Shown: piece by piece, positions 1 through 9,159 of the stretch
Layout of the letters: every line of letters starts with the position of its first letter
Position numbering within the stretch: the first letter of the stretch is position 1
Virus record (IMG/VR): IMGVR_UViG_3300042339_000574
Span: 1-34,365 of that record
DNA: 34,365 nucleotides
From: a virus
Direction: 5' to 3' (one strand)
Program-made: the position numbers and the translations under genes
The notes under the pieces: model-generated
What the model saw: only the letters and a program-made list of their open reading frames with translations
What the model was told of the DNA's origin: nothing
Databases searched by the model: none

Positions 1-1033
1 CCCCAAACTGATGTTGTTCTAACAAATAACCTAATGCATTTGTGGCATTACCTTTTGCATCTTGATACTTAGTAGCATCTGTAAGACCATAGTATAACAT
101 GGTTTGAACTTTGTTATTCAAAGGAATACCATTTAAGTTGTTACTATTTAAAGTATTGTAAACAACATCATGGTATCTTTTTTCCATATCATTTTTGCGA
201 GCTTGAGCAGACTGTTGATCTTTCAATCTTTTTTCAATTACCTCAGCTTGTCTTGCATCCAATTTTGGTTTATACCTTTCAGCATATTTTTGCAAATCAC
301 CGCGATCTTTAAGAACATTGATTTCATCTTCAACTTCTTCAGTAGAACCAAAGCCAGAAAGATTTAAGTATTGTCTAGCAATGCTTTCTTGGTCTTGCTC
401 ATTAGTAACATCCAAGTCAAATGTTTCTTGTGCTTTAGCTAATTGGCTGAATACTGATTTGATGTCTTGTCCGCCATTCAACGCATAATGAATAACTGCT
501 TGAACTTCTTCTGGTAATTGTTGAAACAATTGAACGGGTGCATTTTGTGCAACTTCGCTTGTTTGTGAATCAATGTTTGCCTGAATAAGTTCTTCAAAGT
601 CATCTACTGTATAATCAGCAAGGGCTTTTCCATCATCAAATGGTTGAAGTACTCCTTTGTCAATTAACCTAGTTGCTGCTTCAATCATTGCATCTTTTGT
701 CAATCTTGGTCTTCCACCTTTATCCTTTTCTTCAACTTCATCAGCTGCATCACTAGGGCCTCCAGTAAATTCATCATCAACAAGTGCGGATACAGCAGCT
801 TTAGCAACTACTGGATCTTTTAATGATTCTGTATCATCATCTCCAATTTTATCTAGGAACGATATGTCAACTTTATCTGACTTTAAAACCGTAGGTTTGG
901 ATTCTGTAGGAGCAATAACTGAGCTCGCTGATGGGATTCCAAGTAAATCATCTAGGTTATCAAAATCAACCTCTTCTACCGCTGTAGCAGAGTTTGTTGC
1001 AGCTGCTTGAGCTGCTTTTTCTTCTTCTGTCAT
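1..1033 (-). CDS. Scaffold-like or capsid-assembly protein, partial (C-terminus beyond window)
   Basis: The frame is open for 344 codons from the ATG at 1033 to the window edge. The first ~100 residues are acidic and low-complexity (A/E/D/S), followed by a short basic patch (KGGRPRLTKDA) and then an alpha-helical, Gln- and Lys-rich region including QLFQQLPEEVQAVIHYAL. I recognise no enzyme motif. The gene lies just downstream of the portal gene, where tailed phages usually place scaffold or prohead-protease genes before the major capsid gene. Its acidic, helical composition suits a scaffold. That role is inferred from position and composition only. It has its own candidate promoter at 1071-1078. 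Confidence 0.6.
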   Translation of the reverse strand, partial: MTEEEKAAQAAATNSATAVEEVDFDNLDDLLGIPSASSVIAPTESKPTVLKSDKVDISFLDKIGDDDTESLKDPVVAKAAVSALVDDEFTGGPSDAADEVEEKDKGGRPRLTKDAMIEAATRLIDKGVLQPFDDGKALADYTVDDFEELIQANIDSQTSEVAQNAPVQLFQQLPEEVQAVIHYALNGGQDIKSVFSQLAKAQETFDLDVTNEQDQESIARQYLNLSGFGSTEEVEDEINVLKDRGDLQKYAERYKPKLDARQAEVIEKRLKDQQSAQARKNDMEKRYHDVVYNTLNSNNLNGIPLNNKVQTMLYYGLTDATKYQDAKGNATNALGYLLEQHQFG

Positions 1034-1070
1034 TTTTGTTGGTTTTAGTTCTGACTATAATTAATATAAG

Positions 1071-1078
1071 CAAATTTA
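1071..1078 (-). promoter_or_regulatory. Candidate Bacteroidota-type -7 box upstream of the scaffold-like gene
   Basis: The minus strand reads TAAATTTG, matching TAnnTTTG, about 38 nt before the ATG at 1033, inside a 128-bp gap (1034-1161) that holds nothing else I recognise. The upstream sequence is very AT-rich and includes TTGTTTACAATTG. A separate promoter here would let the scaffold/capsid genes be transcribed more strongly than the portal. Matches to such a short box are expected by chance in AT-rich DNA. Confidence 0.35.
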
Positions 1079-1161
1079 TTCAATTGTAAACAATATATGT
1101 TTAACTATTTTTGATTAGCTGAAAAGTTTTTTCCATACTATAGTTAAAACATGCATTTATT

Positions 1162-3897
1162 TTACTTATTAGGTTTTTTCTCATCAAATCTGTTTTTATT
1201 TTCCTTAGCAATTGCTAATTCCATTTGTTTGTTTCTAGATTCATTCATCATTTTTTCTCTTTCAATGTCTAGTTTTTGTTGATGCAAATCTGTTTTGCTT
1301 GATTCTTTTTCCCTGTTAAAGTTCATAGTATCAGCATATTGTTCAGATTGTTTAACATCTTTTAATACATCTTGGAAATCTGATTGTTGATTCTTATTAA
1401 CATCTTGCATAGCTCCATAACCAGCCGCTTTAATTTCAGCTTCAAGTAATCTAGATCTGCGATCTTTTTCTTTTTCTCTAGAAACATGATCCATTTCCAT
1501 TTGTTTCTCAGCTTTCTTAGCAGCAATTTCAGCTTCTTGTGCTTGTTGTTGAGCTTGCATTTCTTCTTTTCTTCTTTCTTCAGATTTGGTTTCAATTCCT
1601 TTAAGAATGACATTCAATGAACCAATAGAATCTGATTGCATCAATTCACCTAAATCATAAACAGAAGCTCCAGTAGTATTGTTACTCATGAACACTTGTT
1701 TGAGTTGTTCAAGTGTATTTCTATTATTAGCATTGGTCAAGCAGAATACATTTAAGTCAACCAATAATAAATCAGTGCCATTAATTTCAAAGTTTGTTCT
1801 TTCATCTGGAGAAATCATTCCTTGTAATCTAACAGATGGTTTTGTTGAATGATAAAACTGAGCTAAGTCAGTACGCATTGCATGGACACGCGGCATTAAG
1901 TGATCACTGTGTTGAATAAAATAAGTTTCAGTTTGAGCATAAGAACCAGACATTGCCTGTTCTATTCCTGTTGCTGTATTTATTTGTCCAAGTTGTTGTC
2001 CCATTCTTTGAGGATTTAAACCAACAACTTCCATGGCCTGACTCTTAAAGTAATTAGCCAATTGGATTCTTGACATCAATCTGTTTGATTGTTCAAGATT
2101 CAAAACTTGATAATGCTGAAAGTTTGTAGCACTTTCTGTATTAGCAATACTTGGATCTAATGGAAGCATTGAAAAGTCTTTCATTGCCACATAAGCTTTA
2201 GCAAGATTATTCTTACCCCAGTCTTCACCCATTGAATGTTTTGGGATTGCATTCTGATCAAGTACAATTACTGAACCTAGTTCATCTACAAGAATATCTG
2301 CTATTTGATTGTTGCAGATATTATATCCAATTTGCGAGGGCTTTAACAAATCAACAAATGATGTTGACTTGGTATTTCTATCAGAAAACACTCTTCCTTC
2401 AATTGGAAGTTTGGCTCCATACATAGTTTTATCTCCACGGAATTGGAATTTAAGTGGACCTGGTTTTTCTCTGTCAATTCCTAAATAGATTGGATCAAAA
2501 TCTGTATCTGTTTCTGTATTAAAGATAGTTCTGTTGTTTCCAATTTTTACACCACCCCACACTTGATTAATCCAAAACCAATCAATGTGATCACCAAAAA
2601 TTAAATTATCTCCAGTTTCTTTTTTCTCAAATGTTTTATTGTAAACAGGCTTTGTAGTTACTACATAGTTTTCATCTATGATTTCTGTAACAACAGCACC
2701 ATCTTCATCAATCTTAGTTAACTGACCAACTCTTCTTTGAGTTTTCCAGTAAGATGTAGATACACGCAATAATTCAACGGTGTGTAAGTTTCCTGCATGT
2801 TCACTTTGTCCAACAATGTAAGATACAACATCATGAGGATCATGTGCGTTTTCTACAAAAGAAAGATGTCTGCGCATATCTACACCTGATCTTCTGTTAG
2901 ATTCATAACTGTCATCAGTATTGTATAATGAACCATCATTTGGAATACCATCAATCATGTATCTTGCTGAACGTGCTGGATGCAATAACTCAAGAGATTC
3001 TAACTGTTCAGCTGTCATTAAGTATCCATACTTATCTACAACATCAGCAATGGTAAGCATGTCAATCCAACCAGCCCAGTTACCTTGAGAAATGTAATGC
3101 ACATTTGGTGACTTATGATAAAATGAAAGTGCTGGATTTAATAACTCAATGTTGTAATCATCTTCTAGCATTTTAAAATGCCAAAATTCACTGTCTGTAA
3201 TTAATGAATCTCTGAAAGCTGTTTCTTCCATCTCGTCCATTTTAAAACGGTTCACATCAATTGCATGTTGTTTTACCGCCCATTTTTCAGCAAGTGTTTG
3301 ATATTTTTTAGAATAAAAATCTTCAATTTCTGGAAGTTTTTTTAATGCTTCTGGATTTAATTGTTGTTGCGCTTCTTCTGAGTTTGGATCTAATCCCATT
3401 TCAACCATCTTAGCAATAAGCTTTTGTTGAGCATACTCAACTAAAACTTTACTGATAGCTTCAGTTTTTTTATCCATTACCTCATTGTATGAATACTCAT
3501 CAATAGCACGGTAATCAACTTTGGTATTTCTTTTTGCAAATTCAGAAACCAGTGTATTAACCAAATTGGGAATAATTGGATAGAACTTTAACTCCAATGC
3601 TTCATTTTGCCCTTGAGTAAGAACATCAAGCATTTCAGTCATTTCATTTTCTACATCTGGTAGATAATCGGTTTTATCAATTACACCTTTAGCAAGTTTG
3701 TAATTTTTCATTATGCGTCTGGCTTTAGAACCTATCTGCTTAATTCCTTGCCACTCTAACCAATCAATGTTCCATTTTGACCACTCATCATCTTTTTCAT
3801 CTGCTGGTACAAATTGAATTGGTTGGGTAAATACACCAAATCTATTTTTTTTGGTCTTCTTCCCTTTTTTTAAGTCTATTGCGTTTAATATTTCCAT
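1162..3897 (-). CDS. Portal protein
   Basis: A 911-residue protein encoded immediately after TerL; its ATG overlaps the TerL stop by one base. Portal proteins form the dodecameric ring at one capsid vertex through which DNA is packaged and ejected. The N-terminal ~130 residues contain the segment FYPIIPNLVNTLVSEFAKRN, which resembles the helical start of crAss-type portals. The middle is a mixed alpha/beta clip/wing-like region. The last ~150 residues are a Gln/Lys/Glu-rich predicted coiled coil, which may be the barrel or a tail-contact extension. The length is at the long end for crAss-like portals (around 800 residues). The call rests on position, size and partial similarity recalled from the family; I see no catalytic motif, as expected for a portal. 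Confidence 0.82.
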   Translation of the reverse strand: MEILNAIDLKKGKKTKKNRFGVFTQPIQFVPADEKDDEWSKWNIDWLEWQGIKQIGSKARRIMKNYKLAKGVIDKTDYLPDVENEMTEMLDVLTQGQNEALELKFYPIIPNLVNTLVSEFAKRNTKVDYRAIDEYSYNEVMDKKTEAISKVLVEYAQQKLIAKMVEMGLDPNSEEAQQQLNPEALKKLPEIEDFYSKKYQTLAEKWAVKQHAIDVNRFKMDEMEETAFRDSLITDSEFWHFKMLEDDYNIELLNPALSFYHKSPNVHYISQGNWAGWIDMLTIADVVDKYGYLMTAEQLESLELLHPARSARYMIDGIPNDGSLYNTDDSYESNRRSGVDMRRHLSFVENAHDPHDVVSYIVGQSEHAGNLHTVELLRVSTSYWKTQRRVGQLTKIDEDGAVVTEIIDENYVVTTKPVYNKTFEKKETGDNLIFGDHIDWFWINQVWGGVKIGNNRTIFNTETDTDFDPIYLGIDREKPGPLKFQFRGDKTMYGAKLPIEGRVFSDRNTKSTSFVDLLKPSQIGYNICNNQIADILVDELGSVIVLDQNAIPKHSMGEDWGKNNLAKAYVAMKDFSMLPLDPSIANTESATNFQHYQVLNLEQSNRLMSRIQLANYFKSQAMEVVGLNPQRMGQQLGQINTATGIEQAMSGSYAQTETYFIQHSDHLMPRVHAMRTDLAQFYHSTKPSVRLQGMISPDERTNFEINGTDLLLVDLNVFCLTNANNRNTLEQLKQVFMSNNTTGASVYDLGELMQSDSIGSLNVILKGIETKSEERRKEEMQAQQQAQEAEIAAKKAEKQMEMDHVSREKEKDRRSRLLEAEIKAAGYGAMQDVNKNQQSDFQDVLKDVKQSEQYADTMNFNREKESSKTDLHQQKLDIEREKMMNESRNKQMELAIAKENKNRFDEKKPNK

Positions 3898-6122
3898 TAT
3901 CTAAAATTTTTAAATGGGTTGCGGGGTTTCTTCATACTTAAAGATTCACTGCTTGATCCAATATGTCTATAAGGACTCCTATTTAATTTATACAAATTTT
4001 CTGACTTTTCCAAATGTTCTTCATTATCATATTCAACTCTTTTCTTTAAACCTCTACTTGCTTCCTGTATTTTTACAAATGTAATCAAAGCTCCCAAAGA
4101 AATTAGCCTATCCACATTGACTCCTGGTTGATAATGTTCCATTTCAATCATTGCCATGTAATCAGGGATTCGGGATATACCATAATGCTTCTTATAGATC
4201 TTACCGTCTTCATCAGTTTCTACATCAAGCTCCTCTCTAAGGTACTCAATTAAGTAACTCAACATTACAGTTTTAAATATGGTAGAAACATTTCGCCATC
4301 CGTATTGTTGAAACTGAGTTTTAGATTGCTGTACTTCTTTTGAGAATACTATTTGAGAAGATGGAACTAAATACTTTTGCTTGCGTTTAAACTGCATGTA
4401 TTGGATAAACAAGGGTACGTTGTTCTCAACAACTGTCCAAGCTTGATACCACTCAATAATTAATTCTAATCTTTCATGTGTTTTGTTAATGTCATCATAC
4501 CTTCCCGTCCAGGCTGCTACAATTTTATCTCCTTCAATAAATGTTTCCACTTCACCGTTAGCCAGTACTCTTTGTACTTGTATTGGGTTCTTGTAAACAT
4601 GAATAGAACAAAGTGAATCAGAGGTTACTGTTTTACCCTCTGACACAGGATCGACTGATGCAAAGTATGTAGTGCAAAAATCTTTTTCTTCATCCGGTTC
4701 TTCCCATACTTGTATTGCACCAGATTTATCTTCTGAGCTTTTTTCTATAGGAAAGATTAATATTGGTTTCTTGGTTGTTGGTGATGCGATAATCTCACCT
4801 TTGTTATCATACGCCAAGTTATAACAGGTGTAAGGATAATCTCCTTCTTCAATATCGCGTTTGTGTGATTTTACTAACTCTAGTGGAAATATACTTTCAC
4901 CTCTAAAGGCAAAGGCTTCTTCCATGTTAGTTGGTCGCTGAGAACATCTAATTTGATATGTTTCAGGATCTAAATCTTTTTTCCACTGTTTCTTTAACTC
5001 AATCAGTGCTTCTAATGCTTCTTCTACTTTTGAATTACCAAACTCATCAATGTATGGTGGCATTGACCATTGTTCAGGAATAAATAATCCTGTAATAAGA
5101 ACTGTTCCTTTTGGATTAGCCCATTTATTTGGTACTTCATAGAATCCATTTCCTTTGGCTTTATACATGTACTTTCGCAAAGGTTCGCACTGTTTCAAAT
5201 CCCCTACGGTTCCAGAACCAATAAAGTATCCTGTAGTAATTTCACCAGCTTGTAATGCCGGAAGCATGAACTCGTATGTTTTGTCCATAGTCTTGGCAAT
5301 TCCTGCCTCTTCATAAAAAAACAAAGTACAAAGTCCCCCTACACCGGCTGTATCTGATTGCTCAAATGACAACGCTTGAAGAACACCTTTTCTACCTCTT
5401 TCAGTTTTTCTACCATTTTCAACATACTCAATTTTCTGTTGCCACTCACCAACTCCTCCTGGATTCATTGGTCTATACCACGCTGTATGTTGATTCAAAA
5501 AGTTTTTGTATTCATTAATCATTTTCCACGTACCATTTACACCAGTAACATACGCACTTAATGAAGAACCAATTTTAAGAACTGGTCCGTATTCAAACCA
5601 TAGAATATTTACTAGTTTAGCTCCATGATAAAATGAAGATCCAAACTGTCTTTTCTTTAATATGATTCCATGCAAATAAAACAACTCTCCAATTGCTTCA
5701 TACAATGACATGTGATATTGTGCGTCATGAATGTCTGGAAAATCTGTTTTTCTTTTTACTTTGTCAATGATTGGCAAAAAATTAATCCAAAAATAGTAAT
5801 CACGCGGCAGGTAATACTTTTTATCACCTTTCCAAAACAAAACACCTTTTCTAGATTTTAGTTTTTGATCATTCCAATAATCAATAAAGTCTTTAGTGCC
5901 ATCTGCCGCATCACAGAAATAACCATCTTTCTTAAACTTCAGTCCTTGTTTTTGAAACTCTTTAACAACTTCATCAAAATCATACTGACCGGGTTCTTTA
6001 AAATAGTCTGCTTCTAAAGTTGTAGCCATATCAAGCCTGTTTGGAAAACTATAAGTTGTCCAAATGCCGTCATGCCATAAAGGTATGTCTTCATGAAACT
6101 GACCTAAATCATCATTAATCAT
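3897..6122 (-). CDS. terL: Terminase large subunit (TerL)
   Basis: The 741-residue packaging motor ATPase and headful nuclease. A Walker A-like segment KKRQFGSS lies near residues 156-163, and the Walker B strand CTLFFYEEAG with its catalytic Glu near 265-274. A coupling motif FIGSGT follows near 300. The C-terminal RNase H-like nuclease begins with FASVDPVSEG near 487, where the Asp is the first metal ligand. Length and motif spacing fit TerL of large Bacteroidota podoviruses. The start overlaps the stop of the upstream 170-residue gene by 8 nt, and the end abuts the portal start, so packaging and portal genes are translationally linked. Confidence 0.92.
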   Translation of the reverse strand: MINDDLGQFHEDIPLWHDGIWTTYSFPNRLDMATTLEADYFKEPGQYDFDEVVKEFQKQGLKFKKDGYFCDAADGTKDFIDYWNDQKLKSRKGVLFWKGDKKYYLPRDYYFWINFLPIIDKVKRKTDFPDIHDAQYHMSLYEAIGELFYLHGIILKKRQFGSSFYHGAKLVNILWFEYGPVLKIGSSLSAYVTGVNGTWKMINEYKNFLNQHTAWYRPMNPGGVGEWQQKIEYVENGRKTERGRKGVLQALSFEQSDTAGVGGLCTLFFYEEAGIAKTMDKTYEFMLPALQAGEITTGYFIGSGTVGDLKQCEPLRKYMYKAKGNGFYEVPNKWANPKGTVLITGLFIPEQWSMPPYIDEFGNSKVEEALEALIELKKQWKKDLDPETYQIRCSQRPTNMEEAFAFRGESIFPLELVKSHKRDIEEGDYPYTCYNLAYDNKGEIIASPTTKKPILIFPIEKSSEDKSGAIQVWEEPDEEKDFCTTYFASVDPVSEGKTVTSDSLCSIHVYKNPIQVQRVLANGEVETFIEGDKIVAAWTGRYDDINKTHERLELIIEWYQAWTVVENNVPLFIQYMQFKRKQKYLVPSSQIVFSKEVQQSKTQFQQYGWRNVSTIFKTVMLSYLIEYLREELDVETDEDGKIYKKHYGISRIPDYMAMIEMEHYQPGVNVDRLISLGALITFVKIQEASRGLKKRVEYDNEEHLEKSENLYKLNRSPYRHIGSSSESLSMKKPRNPFKNFR

Positions 6123-6627
6123 CGTAACTTAGTTTTTGTCCACCTCTGGCTCTTGATGATTGTTCTTCTTCCAAATCTTTTGCAACTCCTTTAAATGATT
6201 TTCTAATTGCATCAAAGTTTTTTGCAGCACTCACAATGGCTGTAATGTTTCCATCTCGGCCATCTGTAATAGTTTGATTTTCCATATAAAATGCAAGTTT
6301 TTCTAACATGTTAGAAATACCATTGTATGCACGAATAGTTGGAGTTTCATACATGTCTTTGCATCTATCTAGTGCTATGCGAATAAGTCTGTCTTCTGGA
6401 TCAAAGTTAGGATTTAAATCAGAAAGAATTTCATCTTGAACTTCATCTTGCGGTCTATTAAAGTATGGATTCTCTGAACTTCGGCAACTCATATAAAACA
6501 AGTATGCATAGATTTGCAAATGATTGTCCGGATACTCTTCCATTATTCTTCTCAAAAAAGGAATAGTCTGGCAGTGTTCTGTTGGAACTACTTTACCATT
6601 TATTGCATCAAATAGTTTAATGGCCAT
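6115..6627 (-). CDS. Hypothetical protein between nuclease and TerL; possible small terminase
   Basis: A 170-residue, mainly helical protein with no motif I can name. It overlaps TerL by 8 nt and the upstream nuclease gene by 11 nt, so the three are probably co-translated. The C-terminal third contains ATIRAYNGISNMLEKLAFYM-like helices and ends in a charged tail (RARGGQKLSYDD). The position directly before TerL is where small terminase subunits usually sit, and the helical make-up does not contradict that. I see no clear N-terminal helix-turn-helix, so this stays a positional suggestion. Confidence 0.6.
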   Translation of the reverse strand: MAIKLFDAINGKVVPTEHCQTIPFLRRIMEEYPDNHLQIYAYLFYMSCRSSENPYFNRPQDEVQDEILSDLNPNFDPEDRLIRIALDRCKDMYETPTIRAYNGISNMLEKLAFYMENQTITDGRDGNITAIVSAAKNFDAIRKSFKGVAKDLEEEQSSRARGGQKLSYDD

Positions 6628-7456
6628 GGTTTAATATTTTTTCTCTGTGTTCTTGTACATATTTAAACATTGCAATCACCTCTTTCTTCATGTATGGTAA
6701 TTCATACGGTGTTACATTTTTTACTAGCGGATCACCCATAGCATCTGTAGCAACAACAGGATAACCATTCTTGTCTAGGTGATCAATTTCAAATTCAATG
6801 TGATCTAGTTGAATCTTACCTGGTTTCAAATTAAAGTTATGCTTTAACATAATGTACATGTAAGTACTTAATTGTAAAGCATATTCATTGTAATTACACT
6901 CATCTAAATGAGAAAGAGGACCAAGCATTTTTTTACTTTTACCTAGTCTATCTGTAAATCCCTGAAGTTTGATTTCTTTATTTGTTTTGTAATCATACAC
7001 ATCAATCAATTCATCTACAACTTCAATTCTATCAGCCTGTCCGCAAATACCAGTAGACTTTAAATATACCAAATGTTCAGGATAAATGCCATCAGTTAAT
7101 TGTTGATCTGGCGCAAGTTTAACCATTCCGTCCATCAAAGGGTTTATAATGGTTAACTCTTTACCTTTCCTTGTAATTGTATTACATGCAAGAACATCTT
7201 TTTCTCTTTGGTCATGATACCATGAACCTAAATTAACAGCTCTTTTGTTTTCAGATTCCCACAGCTTAATGATGTCTTCAGGAGTCATTTTATTGTACTT
7301 AGGATTTTTTCCTTTAGAACAGGCTTCAGCCATTTTGATTGTATCAAATGGTTCTTTAAAGTAATGAATCAATCTTGTTACACTTATCCAATCAATGGGA
7401 TCTCTTTCATCAACGCTGATATATCTGTGTTCATCGGCATAAAATTTTACACTCAT
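6617..7456 (-). CDS. PD-(D/E)XK nuclease, RecB/Cas4-like
   Basis: A 279-residue probable metal-dependent DNA nuclease. Visible motifs, in order, are an N-terminal GSWYH near 77-81 (the GxxxH of RecB/Cas4-type nucleases), GQAD with the metal-binding Asp near 142, the core VYDYKTNK near 153-160 (Asp-X-Lys), and a later QLSTYMYIM near 195-203 matching the Q-x3-Y helix. This motif set is characteristic of the PDDEXK_1/RecB clade. In phages such proteins process DNA ends for recombination or packaging. Its place directly upstream of the terminase genes suggests a packaging or DNA-maturation role, which is inference. No iron-sulphur cysteine cluster is visible, so it is not a full Cas4. Confidence 0.85.
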   Translation of the reverse strand: MSVKFYADEHRYISVDERDPIDWISVTRLIHYFKEPFDTIKMAEACSKGKNPKYNKMTPEDIIKLWESENKRAVNLGSWYHDQREKDVLACNTITRKGKELTIINPLMDGMVKLAPDQQLTDGIYPEHLVYLKSTGICGQADRIEVVDELIDVYDYKTNKEIKLQGFTDRLGKSKKMLGPLSHLDECNYNEYALQLSTYMYIMLKHNFNLKPGKIQLDHIEFEIDHLDKNGYPVVATDAMGDPLVKNVTPYELPYMKKEVIAMFKYVQEHREKILNHGH

Positions 7457-7791
7457 AGTTTTGCCTTTTGGTTTAAAAATATGATACCTGCATTTCTTAT
7501 TTCTTCATCTTTACTTTTAAGCAAAAGTTTAAGTTTAAAAAAGTCTTGAGTTGTAATTACATGACTAGCTAACAAATCTGCAGCCAACGCAATTGTTTCC
7601 AAATATTCTTTTTCTTCTGCAGAAATTGATAAAGTTTTCCATGGATCATAAATGTTTGCGTTGTTTTGAGTTATTTGACCCCATAATCCTTGTGCATCAC
7701 TAGAATCAATTGGCATTATACCTAAACCATTATCAATAGGTGAAACAATAGGCGCACTGTTATATAAGTTACTTTTTTTCAGACTGTTCAT
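7453..7791 (-). CDS. Hypothetical protein with LLxSKDEExR motif
   Basis: A 112-residue protein of unknown function. The N-terminal half is Asn/Ser-rich and probably flexible. The C-terminal half is helical and contains KLLLKSKDEEIRNAG near residues 87-101. A similar segment (KLISSKDEQARKLG) ends the protein encoded at 20168-20473, which suggests a shared short helical module. The gene overlaps the next one downstream by an ATGA (4 nt), and its start lies 23 nt inside the upstream zinc-knuckle gene. An internal Met near residue 26 could be an alternative start. Confidence 0.65.
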   Translation of the reverse strand: MNSLKKSNLYNSAPIVSPIDNGLGIMPIDSSDAQGLWGQITQNNANIYDPWKTLSISAEEKEYLETIALAADLLASHVITTQDFFKLKLLLKSKDEEIRNAGIIFLNQKAKL

Positions 7792-8095
7792 CGCTCAATT
7801 TTTTTTGTAGTAAATAACTTTCTTCATGTGACAACACTGCATCCCATTTACCTTCTGGACAATCAGAACCAAGTGCTCTTAGTTTTAATCCCATACTGCA
7901 TCCGCATGAACCACAACAAGGTCCTGTTCCAGGAACCAAACACTTATCTCCTTTTTTATCTACTAACGGACAACCTTCACAAATCATCCATCTTTCTTTG
8001 GCAATTTCTTCAACATGTTCATTCTTGAATATGTTATTCTTGATCCCCTCCAGGATTTGCCCTTTTGCTTTCCAAATTTTTATTACGCTTTTCAT
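7769..8095 (-). CDS. Small Cys-rich zinc-binding phage protein
   Basis: About 108 residues. A basic amphipathic N-terminus is followed by a Cys cluster: CEGCP, then a Cys in DKCLVP, then CCGSCGCSMG, then CPEGKW. The pattern CxxCP...CGC...CPxGKW is a recurrent small phage protein type that probably binds zinc; its function is unknown to me. I chose the ATG at 8095 because this family typically begins with a short MKSVIKIWKAKG-like helix and because the upstream sequence is A-rich. An ATG at 8116 is also possible. With either start the gene begins well inside the 3' end of the IHF/HU-like gene (overlap 62 or 83 nt), which is unusually long. Confidence 0.7.
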   Translation of the reverse strand: MKSVIKIWKAKGQILEGIKNNIFKNEHVEEIAKERWMICEGCPLVDKKGDKCLVPGTGPCCGSCGCSMGLKLRALGSDCPEGKWDAVLSHEESYLLQKKLSDEQSEKK

Positions 8096-8429
8096 ACATT
8101 TCTTTGTAGTACTCATTACACATTTCTAATCCTTTAACTTTGCTATCCAACATTGTTTTAGAAAGATTGAATTTAATAACTTTTTTAAAATCCTCTTGAG
8201 AGTTGCTCTCTAATAGTTTTTGCATTTTTTCAATATTCTTTTCAAGCTTTCTTCTGCTTAATCTAAGAGTACCTAATCCATGCAAAAAAATTGTAGCATT
8301 TTCTAAGTTTTCAATCTTTCTAGTTACTATAGAATAATAAAACTCAACAACATCCCTTACCATTTCCTCTGGTAAATTTAGTTCTTGAGCTGTTTTTTTA
8401 ATTAGCTCCTTGCCCTTGGTTGGTTTCAA
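8034..8429 (-). CDS. IHF/HU-family DNA-bending protein
   Basis: A 131-residue protein with the HU/IHF fold pattern. Two N-terminal helices (GKELIKKTAQELNLPEEM, then a long helix around VVEFYYSIVTRKI) are followed by the beta region with the hallmark FLHGLGTLRLSRRK near 47-60, corresponding to the GFGTFxxRxR element. A further ~70-residue helical, Lys/Glu-rich C-terminal extension is absent from ordinary ~95-residue HU. crAss-like phages encode IHF-like subunits close to their structural genes, which fits this position. It probably bends or compacts phage DNA during packaging or transcription. It overlaps both neighbouring genes. Confidence 0.82.
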   Translation of the reverse strand: MKPTKGKELIKKTAQELNLPEEMVRDVVEFYYSIVTRKIENLENATIFLHGLGTLRLSRRKLEKNIEKMQKLLESNSQEDFKKVIKFNLSKTMLDSKVKGLEMCNEYYKEMYEKRNKNLESKRANPGGDQE

Positions 8430-8781
8430 GATGATATACTTTTAAATTCAGTAATATAGTTCCTTCTGTTAATAACTCCAAATCTTTGTTTAATGAAACA
8501 AGTTTGTTTCCTAATCCACTTCTAGTTACCAAATTTTCTTTTACACACTTTGTAATAAAGTTTCTTGTAGTTTGAACATTACCAAAAATTTCTTCAGAAA
8601 CAACTTCATTGCAGAAATCTGACATATTCATTTCACCGTATAATCCCAATAAAGACAAACAATCTAATTGTGCCGGACTTAACCTAATCTTATTTATGAA
8701 GCAGTACATGTTTATTTGAAACTTGATGACTTCAATCAAAGATAGCGGCACTTGCTTGTTAACAACTAACGCCTTTGCCAT
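8398..8781 (-). CDS. Hypothetical protein, possible winged-helix DNA binding
   Basis: A 127-residue protein. Residues ~33-95 read as a helix-turn-helix with a wing: LSPAQLDCLSLLGLYGEM, then a helix around VQTTRNFITKCVKENLV, then TRSGLGNKLVSLN as a beta turn. This resembles a MarR-like winged helix in layout, not in a motif I can name. It overlaps the IHF/HU-like gene by 32 nt, so the two may act on the same DNA. A small terminase or a second architectural protein is possible, but I cannot choose between them. Confidence 0.6.
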   Translation of the reverse strand: MAKALVVNKQVPLSLIEVIKFQINMYCFINKIRLSPAQLDCLSLLGLYGEMNMSDFCNEVVSEEIFGNVQTTRNFITKCVKENLVTRSGLGNKLVSLNKDLELLTEGTILLNLKVYHLETNQGQGAN

Positions 8782-8783
8782 GA

Positions 8784-9041
8784 CTATTCTTCTTTTGTTT
8801 CAGTTTCTTTTTTTTCTTCTTCAGCTGCATCTTGCATAGCTTGATTAATTTGCATCATTCTCATTGAATAATCAAATGCTTCAAACTGCGCTTTTTTAAT
8901 GCGGGCTTTGTACTCTTCAACAGTACATTGAGCAGCAAGAACTTTTTCTTGACTTTTGTAATATGCAATTGTTTTTTCTTGCATGGCGCGTATCTCTTGT
9001 GGAGTGTACTCGCGTTCTTCTTGGTTGGTTTGTTCTGACAT
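8784..9041 (-). CDS. Short coiled-coil protein
   Basis: An 85-residue, highly charged, Gln/Glu-rich helical protein with acidic ends (EEREYTPQEIR at the start, EEEKKETETKEE at the end). It is probably a coiled coil; no known family is recognised. It ends in TAG two bases before the next start and is the first gene after the candidate promoter at 9063-9086, so it leads the packaging operon. Confidence 0.65.
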   Translation of the reverse strand: MSEQTNQEEREYTPQEIRAMQEKTIAYYKSQEKVLAAQCTVEEYKARIKKAQFEAFDYSMRMMQINQAMQDAAEEEKKETETKEE

Positions 9042-9062
9042 AATATTTAATGTTTATTATGC

Positions 9063-9086
9063 CAAATATAATAATAAATGGTTAAC
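9063..9086 (-). promoter_or_regulatory. Candidate promoter for the packaging/head operon
   Basis: The minus strand carries GTTAACCA at the upstream end and TTATTATATTTG at the downstream end, 24 nt in total. The -7 box TATATTTG lies 22 nt before the ATG at 9041. The same 24-nt layout, GTTTACCA with TTATTATATTTG, recurs at 20477-20500, and the -7 half again at 19675-19686. It lies directly after a terminator for the preceding lysis genes, the expected place for a new promoter. Confidence 0.6.
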
Positions 9087-9101
9087 TATTTTATGTTTAA
9101 T

Positions 9102-9129
9102 AAAAAAAGCACCTCTTGAAAAGTGCTTT
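9102..9129 (-). terminator. Intrinsic terminator after the lysis-side genes
   Basis: AAAGCAC (9106-9112) pairs with GTGCTTT (9123-9129). On the minus strand the stem is followed by a run of seven T (9102-9108). It ends transcription of the gene at 9160-9453 just before the candidate promoter at 9063-9086. Confidence 0.7.
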
Positions 9130-9159
9130 AGCCAATGAAATGAAAGTCAAAGGGGGGAT

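Noticed and set aside
657-1010. Plus-strand 117-residue Ser/Ala-rich frame
   Set aside because: It is antisense to the acidic N-terminal part of the partial scaffold-like gene, whose A/E/D codons read as Ser/Ala/Phe on the other strand.
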